DNA from: Pycnopodia helianthoides
Lineage: Eukaryota > Echinodermata > Asteroidea > Forcipulatida > Asteriidae
Assembly: GCA_032158295.1 (NCBI GenBank)
Contig: CM063250.1
Location: forward strand, 4,265,001-4,329,000
Length of the DNA stretch: 64,000 nt
Direction: 5' to 3'
Position numbers and translations under genes: made by a program. Positions 34,948 through 46,698 of this stretch are shown piece by piece (position 1 is the first letter of the stretch; every line of letters begins with the position of its first letter). Below the pieces are notes generated by a model. The model saw only the letters and a program-made list of their open reading frames with translations. It was not told the DNA's origin and searched no databases.

Positions 34948-35259
34948 TATGGACCTTTCTTTTGTTGATCAACAAACCGCGCTGGTTGGCATGGAGGACC
35001 GAATGTTAGCAAAACATTCAATCGCGGGTACAGATGTTGTGACCAAATTCAACATTTCTGCAAACTTTCAATAAACAAAATATACATCTTATGATTTGTT
35101 GCTTTGTTTCCTACAAATTCAACACTATTTTTGAATAATTGTGTAACATTGTTACAAACTGTGGCTGTCCGTTTTTGCTTTGCATTTATCACTTCCCATA
35201 GTTTTTCAAACTTGGTTGGCCAAAACTTGAGCTGTGACGTTGCACAAGAAAGGTCTATA
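34948..35259 (-). mobile_element. Likely non-autonomous derivative of the 6.85-kb transposon
   Basis: The left end TATGGACCTTTC, then TTGTTGATCAACA and CTGGTTGGCA, matches the right end of the big transposon. The right end, read inward, is TATAGACCTTTCTTGTGCAACGTCAC with a nearby TTGGTTGGCC box, matching its left end. The 312-bp copy is thus inverted relative to the parent. Its interior is not from the parent as far as I can see. Confidence 0.6.
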
Positions 35260-35451
35260 GCACAACCCAATGTGCAGTCTAGTCTGGTATCCCGGTGTGC
35301 GCACATGCGTTTTTGGACCCAAGATGGCTTCTAATCGCATGTTGTTGCAACTCGTTCAATAGGGCCGCTCTGATTTCAGGAATGCTGCAGGCCAGTTGAG
35401 CAGGGCAATGATACTGTGACGCACTTGAAGCGCATAATAAATTCATCTTAC

Positions 35452-35844
35452 TTTAAAGGAACATTACAGAATTGGTTTTTGCTAACAAAACAGTTGCTGG
35501 CAGTGTAAACACTTTATGTAATCAACCATATACATAAACTGACAAACCTGTAGAAGTTTGAGATCGATCGGCCATCTGAATCACGAGAAAATAGTGAAAA
35601 ACCGATTACACATTTGCATGAAATCATATAGATTCAACAAATGAATAAAACACTCACTGAGCGATAAACTCCGGAAAATTAGTTTATTCATTTCTCATCA
35701 AATATGGCATTTCAGACAGAAATATTTCAAGGGATGTTTTCTACTATCATCATCATTAGACCGTGTATAAGTTTTATGTAAATCTGTAATCAAAAAGTAT
35801 ATTTTACAAGTTTTTTTCTTACCAATTCTGTAATGTTCCTTTAA
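35452..35844 (+). mobile_element. TTTAAAGG element, family 1
   Basis: Complete copy with both terminal repeats. It has a small deletion in the centre (CTCCGGAAAATT replaces CTCCAATCGGAAAATT). Confidence 0.8.
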
Positions 35845-35939
35845 TAAAACAAATTATTTGTTATATAACTGACCCGATGATTAGTTTTAATTACACTCAT
35901 TTGAATTCAAGGAAATGATTACCAGCCCCATCACGAAAT

Positions 35940-36140
35940 ACCCTCCCAGAATTTCTCTCCCTAAATTAACCCTCTCCTTCCATCATCATCACCACCCTTG
36001 ATTCCGCGTAACTACAACCCTGAGGTGCTAGTTATACTCGCTGTCTATCAATAGAGACTTTCCTTTTGGCGGGAGTATATTTTATATGGGAGCTGACTTT
36101 AGTGTACCCAATCCTCCATAAAAAAAAACCCAAACATGAA
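35940..36140 (+). repeat. Duplicated segment flanking the minisatellite, left copy
   Basis: TTCCATCATCATCACCACCCTTGATTCCGC..AACTACA.CCC.GAGGTGCT.GTTA and later GGCG.GAGTA.ATT recur at 40648-40815. Confidence 0.6.
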
Positions 36141-36761
36141 ACATGATCACCACCCCCAAAAATGAACTTTCCTTGCTCTTAAAACCCTCAAACGAGGCAC
36201 GTTGTCAGTACTGGTCGGCTCATATGCAATAAGATCGTAAGCTGGACCATGCCGCACGTCCTATAGAGGGGGTGTCAATCAACATGGGGACAGTGGTTTG
36301 GTTAGAAAGGGCAGTACAAAACTCTGCCAGCATCTTTTGTGTACAAAATCGGTCTGTCTACCTTGTCTGTCAATTATCAATGGTAGATGAACCGAATTAT
36401 GGAAATGTATTCATTAAGCAAACAATTAAGCATAAATTTACCCGGGCAATACCTCTACATGTAAACAACACACTTAACAAAAGAAATCGTCGACAAATTA
36501 AAACCAAACTCTTTTCACCTACGAAAAATAACTTGTCAGCATGATTGTGCTTACAACGTACCGGAGGAACGTTTGTCCCTATTGGTGCCACATTTTGAGG
36601 GTTTTGACCAATATTTTACGGAATTTGTCTATATAGTTCACACCGTTGAAATCCACATATAAAAATAGCCACCTAAATTAGAAAACGTCTATTCCATCCC
36701 AGCCAAGGTTTGGTTACCATGTCATGAACAGGACAATATCAAAATAGCCGCTCCATATGTG

Positions 36762-37110
36762 TTAAAGGCCCTGTACACTATTGGTAAGATCGAAAAACAC
36801 AATGTTCACAGATTCACACATAACTTACATGATTTAAAGTAAATAATGGTAGAAAGGGTTCCTTAAAATATTTCTGCCTAAATGCTATCGTTTCTGAAAA
36901 CGAGTAAAAACAATAAGTAAATTATCGCGCGCGATAATTTGAAAAAACACAAAAAACACAATAAGAATCTCTTTTCACTATTTTCTCGTGACCTCGATGA
37001 CCAATTGAGCTCAAACTTTCACAGGTTTGTTTGTTCATGCATATGTTTAATCACACAAAATGCTGGACACTGATTTTGAGCTGTTACCAAAAGTGTACAA
37101 TACCTTTGAA
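36762..37110 (+). mobile_element. TTTAAAGG element, family 2
   Basis: It matches 3864-4206 closely. The central palindrome is at 36919-36940, and the right end is slightly decayed (CTTTGAA). Confidence 0.75.
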
Positions 37111-37388
37111 GCCAATTAGGGTCCTGTAATTTCAACATGATTGTGGTTAATATACCCACATGCTAGCAGCAAATCACAGAGATAGGAAACATTAGTATTT
37201 ATACACCCGTTCAGTCAGACCTACCTCCATGGTCAGACATCAGCGTGCAATACGGGAAACTAATTGAGAAAACAAGAACCACACGTCGGTTCATGAATGG
37301 TTGGTTATAAAGGCTCGAGTCTCTCGTATGGTCATTGATTGAATGATGCAAGGGAATTCTGGCAACAGGTGGCTCGACAAGAATCCTA

Positions 37389-37761
37389 TTAAATGTATTA
37401 TACGGGATTGGTAAAGGACAGAAAACATCAGTTAGTCTGAAAGCTTACTGATTATAAAGTTCGTACTATAATCAATTTTATTTCTGTGAAATATTTCCCT
37501 CTGAAATGAAGTCATATTCGAGAACACTGTATCTGAAAACCTATCAAAACACCGCAATAGCTGATTTCGGTTGTTGCAACCAAAATTAAGGACAGTGTTT
37601 ACACGCTGGAAATTGTGCATGGTTTTACACTATTTTCTCCTGACTCACAACGGATTAAGACCGCATAGTCACAGATTTGTTATTTCATGTATATGGTTGA
37701 TCACACAAAACATGAACAATGTATGTGACTAATTTGTCAGACCCAATCCCGTATTATAAAG
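37389..37761. mobile_element. TTTAAAGG-related element, family 2b, diverged
   Basis: The inverted ends carry GTATTATACGGGATTGG and CCAATCCCGTATTATA. It contains TTTTACACTATTTTCTCCTG, a variant of the motif shared with families 1 and 2. It is the same family as 22506-22894, in the opposite orientation. Confidence 0.65.
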
Positions 37762-37764
37762 ACA

Positions 37765-39150
37765 TGGAATTCTCGTGTGAAAATTAAAGTTAGATTGCAC
37801 TGTAATTGCATTGTGCCGCGGACGGGCACACGCATAAGGACAGTCATGCGTTTTCGATAAACATATCATTACAAAAACTCAGGGATCGTAGTTTTAGTGA
37901 AACGCGGGCCAGCATGAGCTCAGGTCCCCCACGCTTTGTTATCGATTTTTTTTTTTTTTATATATTGAATATACAGTCTTATTAGACAAATATTATTACA
38001 GAGATGGTGCTGTTCTTAGAACGGGTCAATGCAATCAGAGAGTTTTTTTGATTTCAAGAAAGTTGAAACTGAGATGACGCAGTGTTGTTGAAACATAGAT
38101 TTCCCGCCTTTGAAAATTCGCTTAAATTGCCTGTTATACTTTCAGTTGAGTCTTTCCTCATTTCCTTTTTTGGTCATGAAACATAGTTATTGATATGACG
38201 GATTGATGTGTCAGATTCATCCCGCATAATTTTACCCTTCAAGAGAACCGCTTTAAGCAAAGGATATCACATCAGAAAACTTATTGCGTTTGCAAGACGA
38301 CCTCGTACATCCACCACCTGGTGCCTTTTTTAGATGAGTCGGTTTTGAGCGTTATATTCTGTTCTTGTATCTTTTGACTTTGACTGTAAATATGGTTTTT
38401 ATAAGTTATTATAAAACTATAGATGGTATAACAATGCACTCTTCTCAAACGCAACATTGTGTCACACATTCTAAAGGACACTATTCTACTTGAGGATCAT
38501 TGCAGTTTTTATCCTCTATAAGTCCCCCTTCCGAGCCAGCGGACCCCACCCCTTCCTCCCTTGTCTTTATTGTCCTCTCGCTAAATTCTAAACACAAACT
38601 ATATATGCAGTGACATTTTCACACGCTATACAGCGCGATTGAAAGCCAGGCTAACTTATTATTGCACCACTCCATTTTAACTGACGCGTTACAGTCCCAC
38701 ACAAATCAAACATTATTGCCGTAAAATGTAAACACTGACACCTCGACAGATTTTTTTTTCAGCATTCTAACTCCCAAAAGTATAAGAAACCCACGCAAAA
38801 CGCCAACGGAATGGCTTCTTTGTTTATAATTATATCCCCCGCCAAAATGATTTGTCCCCGGAGATAATTTCGATCACTTAAGCAGCTGGGCCTGAATATT
38901 AAAGGGTTTTGTTTTGTTTTTAAAGTGAAGATCATTGGCATCTTCTAGGAGTTTCTTTTTCAAGGCGGGTTACTAACCTGTAACCACCCACTCTTCACAG
39001 AATTAGAGTCAACGGCAATTATGAAACCTCAAATTTTATCTTTTCAATACTTATTCCTGAACACAAGTTGGTATTAATAGCATTTGATTATTATCAAACG
39101 ATCGCGTTGTTTTGGATCAAAAAACGGACACCACTCCATAATTATCCATA
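37765..39150. other. Unrecognised non-coding DNA
   Basis: Nothing is supported as a gene; poly(T) runs at 37950 and 38750. Confidence 0.45.
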
Positions 39151-39356
39151 CCACCACCACCACAACCACCAGTCACCATAACCAACTTTCACCACAACCA
39201 CCAACGACAACCGCTACCCCATTATCACCACCGCTGTCACCATTAGGCCCATTACGACCACAACTAACCTCTTACTCCACCACCACAACAACCTCAAAAA
39301 TTAGTACCACCACACCAACCCCTCTCACAAACGCCCTTTCACGAACGCTCTTTCCA

Positions 39357-40622
39357 ACCACCTTACCACCACCAATACAAGCAACCACCTTACCACCACC
39401 ATCACCAACAACCACCTGACCACAAAACCATTACTAACAACTAGCTTCCACCACCATCACCAACAACCACCTTACCACCACCATCCCAACAACCACCTTA
39501 CCACCACCATCACCAACAACCACCTTACCACCACCATCACCAACAACCACCTGACAACCACCATCACCAACAACCACCTTACCACCACCATCACCAACAA
39601 CCACCTGACAACCACCATCACCAACAACCACCTCACCACCACCATCACCAACAACCACCTTACCACCACCATCACCAACAACCACCTGACAACCACCATC
39701 ACCAACAACCACCTTACCACCACCATCACCGACAACCACCTACCACCACCATCACCAACAATCACCTTACCACCACCATCACCAACAACCACCTGAACAC
39801 CACCATCACCAACAACCACTTTACCACCACCATCACCAACAACCACCTGACAACCACCATCACCAACAACCACCTTACCACCACCATCACCAACAACCAC
39901 CTTACCACCACCATCACCAACAACCACCTGAACACCACCATCACCAACAACCACCTGACAACCACCATCACCAACAACCACCTGACAACCACCATCACCA
40001 ACAACCACCTGACAACCACCATCACCAACAACCACCTCACCACCATCACCAACAACCACCTCACCACCACCATCACCAACAACCACCTTACCACCACCAT
40101 CACCAACAACCACCTGACAACCACCATCACCAACAACCACCTCACCACCACCATCACCGACAACCACCTTACCACCACCATCACCAACAACCACCTGACA
40201 ACCACCATCACTAACAACAACCACTTTACCACCACCATCACCGACAACCACCTGACCACCACCATCACCACAATCACCTTACCACCACCATCACCAACAA
40301 CCACCTGAACCCCACCATCACCAACAACCACCTTACCACCACCATCACCAACAATCACCTTACCACCACCATCACCAACAACCACCTTACCACCACCATC
40401 ACCAACAACCACCTGACAACCACCATCACCAACAACCACCTGACCACCACCATCACCGACAACCACCTGACCACCACAATCACCAACAATCACCTTACCA
40501 CCACCATCACCAACAACCACCTTACCACCACCATCACCAACAACCACCTTACCACCACCATCACCAACAACCACCTGAACACCACCATCACCAACAACCA
40601 CCTGACCACCAATACCATCACC
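39357..40622 (-). repeat. Minisatellite, 27-bp unit, about 45 copies
   Basis: The unit is CACCACCATCACCAACAACC + ACCTTAC, with variant junctions CTTACC, CTGACAACC, CTCACC and CTGAACACC. Because 27 is a multiple of three, minus frames read as long Val/Gly/Asp repeats (VVVGDGGGK) in two phases. There is no start context, splice signal or unique sequence, so I do not call a gene. CCA-rich sequence from 39150 looks like an older edge. Confidence 0.9.
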
Positions 40623-40647
40623 AACTTCCCTCAAAATCACAGACAAA

Positions 40648-40815
40648 TTCTCCCCCTTCCATTATCATCACCACCCACCCTTGATTCCGCTAAACTACAG
40701 CCCCGAGGTGCTTGTTAACTCGATGTCTTTTCTGGTGATTTTCCCCGTGGGCGAGAGTACATTCTACAATTGGAGCCGAGTTGATTTGTACCCAACCAGG
40801 CTAAACACCCAACGA
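40648..40815 (+). repeat. Duplicated segment flanking the minisatellite, right copy
   Basis: It is similar to 35940-36140 and begins right where the 27-bp minisatellite stops. Its CATCACCACC content may have seeded the array. Confidence 0.6.
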
Positions 40816-41107
40816 TATCAAGGAAACCTGGCGCCTTGCCGTGGGCGAGCCCCGAAGGGTGTAATCACGACAGTTAAGGATTCAGATCATTTCTCGATCC
40901 AAGCCCCCCCCCCCCTCCCCCACCTACGCAGCTACACCCCCACAGTATAGAGACGAGGCAAAAAGGGACAATTTGAATTGATTACAACCAATGCTACGGA
41001 TCGATTACACACTGCTGAGATACCAAGCCTGATGTACACACCAAAAGGCACACTCACTGATGCAATACTTAATCGTACTGACCACAGTCGATAAGCTAAA
41101 GGGAAGG

Positions 41108-41506
41108 TTTAAAGGCACAGTACACGTTTGGTAATGACTCTGAAAATTAATGGCAATAAAAACTTACTTGGTAAGAAGTACAGCAGCCTTGGGTAGTTTA
41201 ATGAATGTTGAGAAACTTTTAACTTCGAAGTACTATGGTTATGGAAAAAATATTACTTTTTATTCCCCAAAATTTGAATCTGAGAAGCGTTTCTGTCAAA
41301 AACGCTTCTCAGACTGTGTATTCCTATGGGGAATATTCTTCCTGCGTGGAAATATTCGCCCCAGTTTTTCGGTGATATCTCAAAAACGCGACCACCTTTT
41401 GAAGTGAATTTTTTTTGCAGGTTAGTTTTATTGTATGTACCTACATTTATATAGGATTAACACAATCAGTAGGCTCCAATTACCAAACGTATGCACCACC
41501 TTTGAA
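41108..41506. mobile_element. TTTAAAGG element, family 3
   Basis: The ends are TTTAAAGGCACAGTACACGT and a decayed inverse. A perfect 14-bp stem (TCTGAGAAGCGTTT at 41279, its inverse at 41300-41313) with a 7-base loop sits in the middle. Confidence 0.75.
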
Positions 41507-42522
41507 GCGGTGGTAAGAAATGACAACTTTTGCAATTGTATCAGTTTTGGATTAGCAAGAAGAAAAATCCGTATGATGTAATTCGACTCCTTGAATGAAC
41601 GGATATTAACACACCTTGCATGTAGTTATGCGAGGCGACATTTTGAACAAAAACAATGCACTTAACGGAGTTCGGACAGAGTGCAACAGTCAGGAAAGAG
41701 GGTCCGTAATTTGTTCAAACTTGAATAGTTCCTGCAACCATCAATCGTTTGTAAAGCGACGTTTACAGAGAAAACGGACAATAAACTGAAGTCAATGAGG
41801 CATACATGTGTGTTTTTGTTTATAATATAGTCACTGTTATAGTTTGACAAAATCCCCAAATGACAGATTAACTGAGGGAAATGTAGCCATTGATAAAAAA
41901 AATGTCCCTTGCCCACGACCACACCACGCCGCTGTCGTCAGCTTTAGAAACCATACTCGGGGACCAACGTCCAAATGAACAATGTTAGTTGGCCTATTAT
42001 ATATACTTGTCGTGCTGGGATGCTTTCATTTGTGTGTCGTTGTTGCAGGCTTTGAATAAGATATGATTTTTATGATTAATAATACACGTATTAATTATAG
42101 AGATACTGTTATGACGGACTAAATAAACATGCAGAATCCGGGTCAATAACGACCCGAGATTCGGTCAATCGAAATAAGCAACGACTATTTTGTGGCTCGT
42201 CAAACACTATTTTCTCTACTTTGGAAGTATTTCAGATTAGTACCTGTACCCTGTATTTGTCTTTAATGGGAAGGTATAGACCATGTGAACTTTGTTTACA
42301 ATAAGTGAGACCTTGTACATTCTTTGAGTATTCTGGCAGGCAAGATGCTACACTGGTCCTATGGGAAAGTTGACATTTTGTGTCGTAATTTCCACATAAA
42401 ACCAAGAGTTATGAAAGTAAAAGCCGGACAAGTTTTGAGATGTGCCCCCTTTCATCATATCAAAAGTTGATAAGAATTAGACAGTGCAATCTCCATAAAA
42501 TATAAGATTTTATGCCTTCTTC

Positions 42523-42604
42523 CATTGAGCTGTGTACAAATCGTGCCTGCAGGAAGTCCAGGCTCTGTGGCTCTTTTGTAAACATGTGATGTCAAAGGTC
42601 ACAT
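42523..42604 (+). repeat. Dispersed repeat, copy 2 of 2
   Basis: It matches 14914-14995 and ends where a family 3 TTTAAAGG element begins. Confidence 0.65.
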
Positions 42605-42997
42605 CGTCTATACGCTTAGTAATCACTCTTGAAATTGATAGCAGTAAAAACTTACTTGGTTAGAAGTACAGCAGCTTTCTATAGTATAAAGCATTTGAGA
42701 GTCATTTCACTTCGGAGTAATATGGTTATGGAAAAATGTATCAGTTTTTATCAGAAAAAAAGTTGAATCTAAGAAGCGTTTCTGTCAGAAACGTTTCTCA
42801 GATTGTGTATTCCAATTGCGGATTGTTCTTCCTGCGTGTACAAAACTGCTCCGGATTTTCGGCGATATCTCAAAAACGCTACCACTTTTTGAAATGATAT
42901 TTCCACATGTTAGTTTTATTGTTTATTGTCTATATTTATATAGGATTTAAAAAAAAAATTAACCGGTTCCAAAACCAAAGGTATACTTTGCCTTTAA
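42604..42997. mobile_element. TTTAAAGG element, family 3
   Basis: The right end is CTTTGCCTTTAA. The left end is decayed (CTATACGCTTAGTAATCACT). The central hairpin is AAGCGTTTCTGTCAGAAACGTTTCTCAGA-like near 42770. It starts where the 14914/42523 dispersed repeat stops. Confidence 0.68.
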
Positions 42998-43724
42998 CGG
43001 GAATTTTACACCGCGGCAAGGTTAGCTGGTGTTGGTTTGGGGCTATCAGACGCTCTTTGCTTCGCACCGTTTGAGTTTATAGTAGAACTGCATCCCAGTT
43101 TATTCAGTGTTCACTGAACAATTACAACTGGACATTTAATTACTTTTCAATTAAGTTCACTGCACCGTGTTAAAAGATCGCAATCATCTGGTTAAGGTTG
43201 GTTTTTTCCGCCCATACAAAATTCAGGCCAAAAAAAGTCGAGGCTTAAAAGGGGCACTGTCGTCATGATCACAGCGAGTCAGTGGCCAGCGATAATAACG
43301 ACGGTGCCCTTTAAAGCTCTAATTATTTGTGATGTGATGGTCAACGCGCGCATGTTTAGTAACTGGGTTAGAGTTCATGTTTCTAGCCACGAGCAGAATA
43401 TGATCACGACGACAGTAATAGTAATAATAGCAAATAGGCGGTAATCTTTAATTAAAATGTACAAAAATTGTCATCATAATTAACTTAAAGGTAAAATGTA
43501 CAATAAAATTATATGAAAACAGGCATTTATTCAAATCATTTTATTTTCGAGAACATTATCGTCAAACTGGTCCAGTGTAATTGCCACACACTATTTTAGA
43601 GACCAACACAATTGAGTCGAGGAACTATCGATAACGGCAGTTCGTAGTACTAGAAGGCTTTCAACGGACTCTAGGAGTATCACTTTTTCCATATAATGAG
43701 ATAATTAATCTCCCGGGTCGACTT

Positions 43725-44190
43725 ACACTGAAGCTAAGATGTCGACTCACGTGATAATTTATTTCACAACGTCGACTTCCAGTGATGTCGACTTAACGTG
43801 ATACTTTATCTCGCAATGTCGACTTCCTAAGATGTCGACTTTCTAAGATGTCGACTTCCTAAGATATCGACTTCTGAGATGTCGACATACTGTGATAATT
43901 TATCGCACAATGTCGACTTTCTTAGATATCGACATACTGTGATAATTTATTTCACAATGTCGACTTCCAGTGATGTCGACTTAACGTGATACTTTATCTT
44001 GCAATGTCGACTTCCTAAGATGTCGAATTCCTAAGATGTCGACTTTCTTAGATATCGACACACTGTGATAATTTGTTTCACAATTTCGACTTCCTGAGAT
44101 GTCGACTTATTCTAATAACTCATTTCACAATGTCAATTTCCTGTAGTGTCGACTTGTTCTCATAATTTATCTCACCACGTCGACTTCCTG
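43725..44190. repeat. GTCGAC-rich degenerate array
   Basis: About sixteen GTCGAC sites alternate between GATGTCGACTTCCTAAGAT-like and GTGATAATTTATTTCACAAT-like stretches. Larger blocks of about 175 bp also recur (43761 and 43935 both begin TTTATTTCACAA.GTCGACTTCC). Confidence 0.8.
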
Positions 44191-44544
44191 AGATTAGTGT
44201 TATCAAATTGTACGTTAGATTCTTAGAAAAAAAGGTAGAAGTTAAAGAATTACAGCATCTTGACACCTTATCCAATCCTGTTCGTAAGTGTGACGTAATT
44301 CCACTGTAAGCCACGCCCACTTCACACAAATTTGCTCCAACTATTACCAGATAGTCCCCCATAGGAATTGCATGGAGTTAGTTTATGTATGAAGATTAGT
44401 GAGAATCGTTTAATAATTGAAACGGCTTTCATTATGCGTTCCTTAAAGACTCAAGGTCCTCTCAGAATTATAAGTTTCTGTCATGAGAAATGTCTTTGAA
44501 TTATTAAATAAGTGATACTTTTTTTGTAAAGTAACACACAATGT

Positions 44545-45030
44545 AATGCTTACTCTCTTTGAATCAAGATAAAGTACAGCAAGATAAAAGTGTTCCACAA
44601 AATCTCAGTTACTTGGATGCTTACTAACATGCTTAATACTCTCTTTGAACCAAGATAAGGTACTTAAAGATAGCGTTGACAAAATCGCCAATACTTGAAT
44701 GCTTACTAAGGTACAAAATCATGCTTTACTCTCTTTGAATCAAGACAAATGTACAGCAAGATAGGGTTGACAAATTCGCACTATTCTCAATGCCTAATAA
44801 GGCATACATAGGCCTACTAACATGGTTTGGTTTAAACATGAATAGGTAATTTATGTCTGCTTTTCATTCAAAGGTGTGCATAATATAGAACGAGTTTGCC
44901 TCGGCAGTGTCCATCTCTCTAACACAATAATTCACGAGATTTCACGGTAATAACTAAGAAAGTCAAAGGTCGTCTGGGGTACATGCATTGTGATGTCAAT
45001 TCGATGAACTGATTGTAAGTCACAGCTCAG
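44545..45030 (+). repeat. Segmental duplication, left copy
   Basis: Three tandem units of about 80-85 bp beginning TACTCTCTTTGAATCAAGAT are followed by unique sequence (CATAGGCCTACTAACATGG, GTGCATAATATAGAACGAGT). The whole block recurs at 47355-47845. The phrase TTTGAATTATT(A/T)AA...GTGATACTTTTTT also occurs twice, at 44495 and 45070. Confidence 0.8.
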
Positions 45031-45217
45031 TTTCTTCTCAGAATTCTAAGTTTCTATCATAAGAAGTGTCTTTGAATTATTTAATGGGTGATACTTTTTT
45101 GGGTAAAGTAACGCACAATGCCTGCTGTGACGCAGCGAAATCTTTTGGCATGTAGCACTGATGCGCGCGCAAGTGACGCAATGACCTATAAAGGTATAAA
45201 GTGATTTATTTTTATGA

Positions 45218-45470
45218 GATATCGCCTAACTCACAAGGCCGAACGGCCTCTTCAAGGTGAGGGCTACACTTAACCATAGAGTTCCTTGCTCTATGACTTA
45301 ACTGATTTGGACTGTTCACCCAAATCAACCGACACTAGGGGCACTATGCCACCTACCCTTGGGCTGAAACAGGGTTAACCATTTCACAGTAAGGATGTAG
45401 GCATCCACTAAGGGCCTGGCTGGTAGAGATTAATGCACTTCCTTCCCAACTATGCATCATAGACCGAGCT
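45218..45470 (-). repeat. SINE body, head missing
   Basis: It matches 31850-32050 closely (GAGATAT.GCC.AACTC, AAGGTGAGGGCTACACTTAAC, CCCAAATCAAC, GGCTGAAACAGGGTTA, AGGATGTAGGCAT). The tRNA-like head of the other copy is not present, so this is a truncated or rearranged copy. Confidence 0.6.
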
Positions 45471-45839
45471 GAAGCCTGGAACGCAGAGCGCAGACCTATA
45501 CCGTCAGGTAGTTACCCTCTGGAAGACGGGTTTACAGTGAAGCATTAACCCACTTTAAAGCAATCAGAATTTCACACTCAATGCGCAATACCGGGAGAAT
45601 GTACCGCACAGGTGACACTTTGCGGACAGACAGGAAGCGATGGACCATCTGTCTCTCGAAAAATAACCATTACAAAAAAATATAAATAAAAAAAATATAA
45701 AAATCCGGGAATTGGATTCGAATGTGTTGGGTTAAATTTGCACAGTTTGTAAAATTAATAAGTCATCGGATGGTTCTTTTTTTCCATTAGTAATTAATTT
45801 ACACTCTTTTCTATAGTTGAATTGCCTTTTTCTTTAACT

Positions 45840-46012
45840 ATTTTATTATCTATTAGTAGTCTAAGCTTCCTAGTGCACATAAACTTTTTTTCTGTTTTTG
45901 TCTCCTTGAGACAACTTTATATCGATGTACAAAAGGTCCGCAGTTCAGCCCTTGGCTGACATGTTATATTTTTGATGAATAAACCGAACACTGAATGAAT
46001 GAATGAATGAAT
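45840..46012 (+). repeat. Possible LINE 3' end with (TGAA)n tail
   Basis: A TTGAGACAAC/GATGTACAAAAGG segment runs into TGATGAATAAACCGAACACTGAATGAATGAATGAATGAATG. A short tetranucleotide tail after an AATAAA-like motif is how many CR1/L2-type retroposons end. No reverse-transcriptase reading frame remains, so the call is tentative. Confidence 0.3.
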
Positions 46013-46380
46013 GTATGTCTTGAAAAAATGTATAAAGGCATCAACTGTACTGTTTACGCTGTGTATATAAAGTGTGTGCCATTACTTATTCACTGACAAA
46101 CTATGAAAAGCAATTGTGTTGACAGTTTTTCAAAGGATTTTGCCTCTCAAAAACAAGCACACGGCCAAGCAAAGTACGAATTTTCCAAGAGAACATTTTT
46201 TATGCAGATTAAGCTATCAGAAGTGCATTTGGTACCATGTATATTACACGTTTTAAATTATTGGGTTTTGGGGCAGCCATTTTGACATGCTAACCTTTTT
46301 GTTTCGTAGTTGTATTCATTCTAATTATAATTTAAATATTTCACCCTTGTAGCATATTCATATTTAAACTGCCCCATTTT

Positions 46381-46607
46381 ACATTGTACAACGTGTAAAT
46401 GAATGCGAAGGGTTAACCAGACCATGGTTATTCTAATCGTGTGAAAATCAATATAGAAGATGAATAAGGAATAAGGAATAAGGAACCCATTTAGTTTACA
46501 TTGTACAACGTGTAAATGAATGTGAAGGTCAACTAGACCTGTCTATCCTAATCATGTGAAAATCAATGTAAAGATGAATAAGAATAAGGAACAAGGAACC
46601 CACTTTA
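46381..46607 (+). repeat. Tandem duplication of 117 bp
   Basis: ACATTGTACAACGTGTAAAT starts both units (46381, 46498), and each ends in an AATAAGGAA-rich stretch followed by CCCA.TTTAG. Confidence 0.8.
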
Positions 46608-46698
46608 GTGTCATTCTTCACGTAGACTTTTTTCGAGGCAACTATATTTCTGAGAAGGCATCCGTAATATTATACAGAAGGTCTCCGCACGTACCTAT

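Larger units (their letters stand above)
41510..43720. other. Mostly unrecognised DNA
   Basis: It holds the 42523 dispersed repeat, a family 3 element and a short GGGTCA-like piece at 42135 (AATCCGGGTCAATAACGACCCG). No gene is seen. Confidence 0.45.

Noticed and set aside
39472..40646. Long minus-strand frames (259 and 294 codons) of Val/Gly/Asp repeats
   Set aside because: They lie wholly in a 27-bp minisatellite, switch phase with single-base indels, and lack unique sequence or splice context.
45480..45660. Possible C-terminal remnant of a LINE reverse transcriptase
   Set aside because: Translation in each frame meets stops and gives no recognisable reverse-transcriptase motif.
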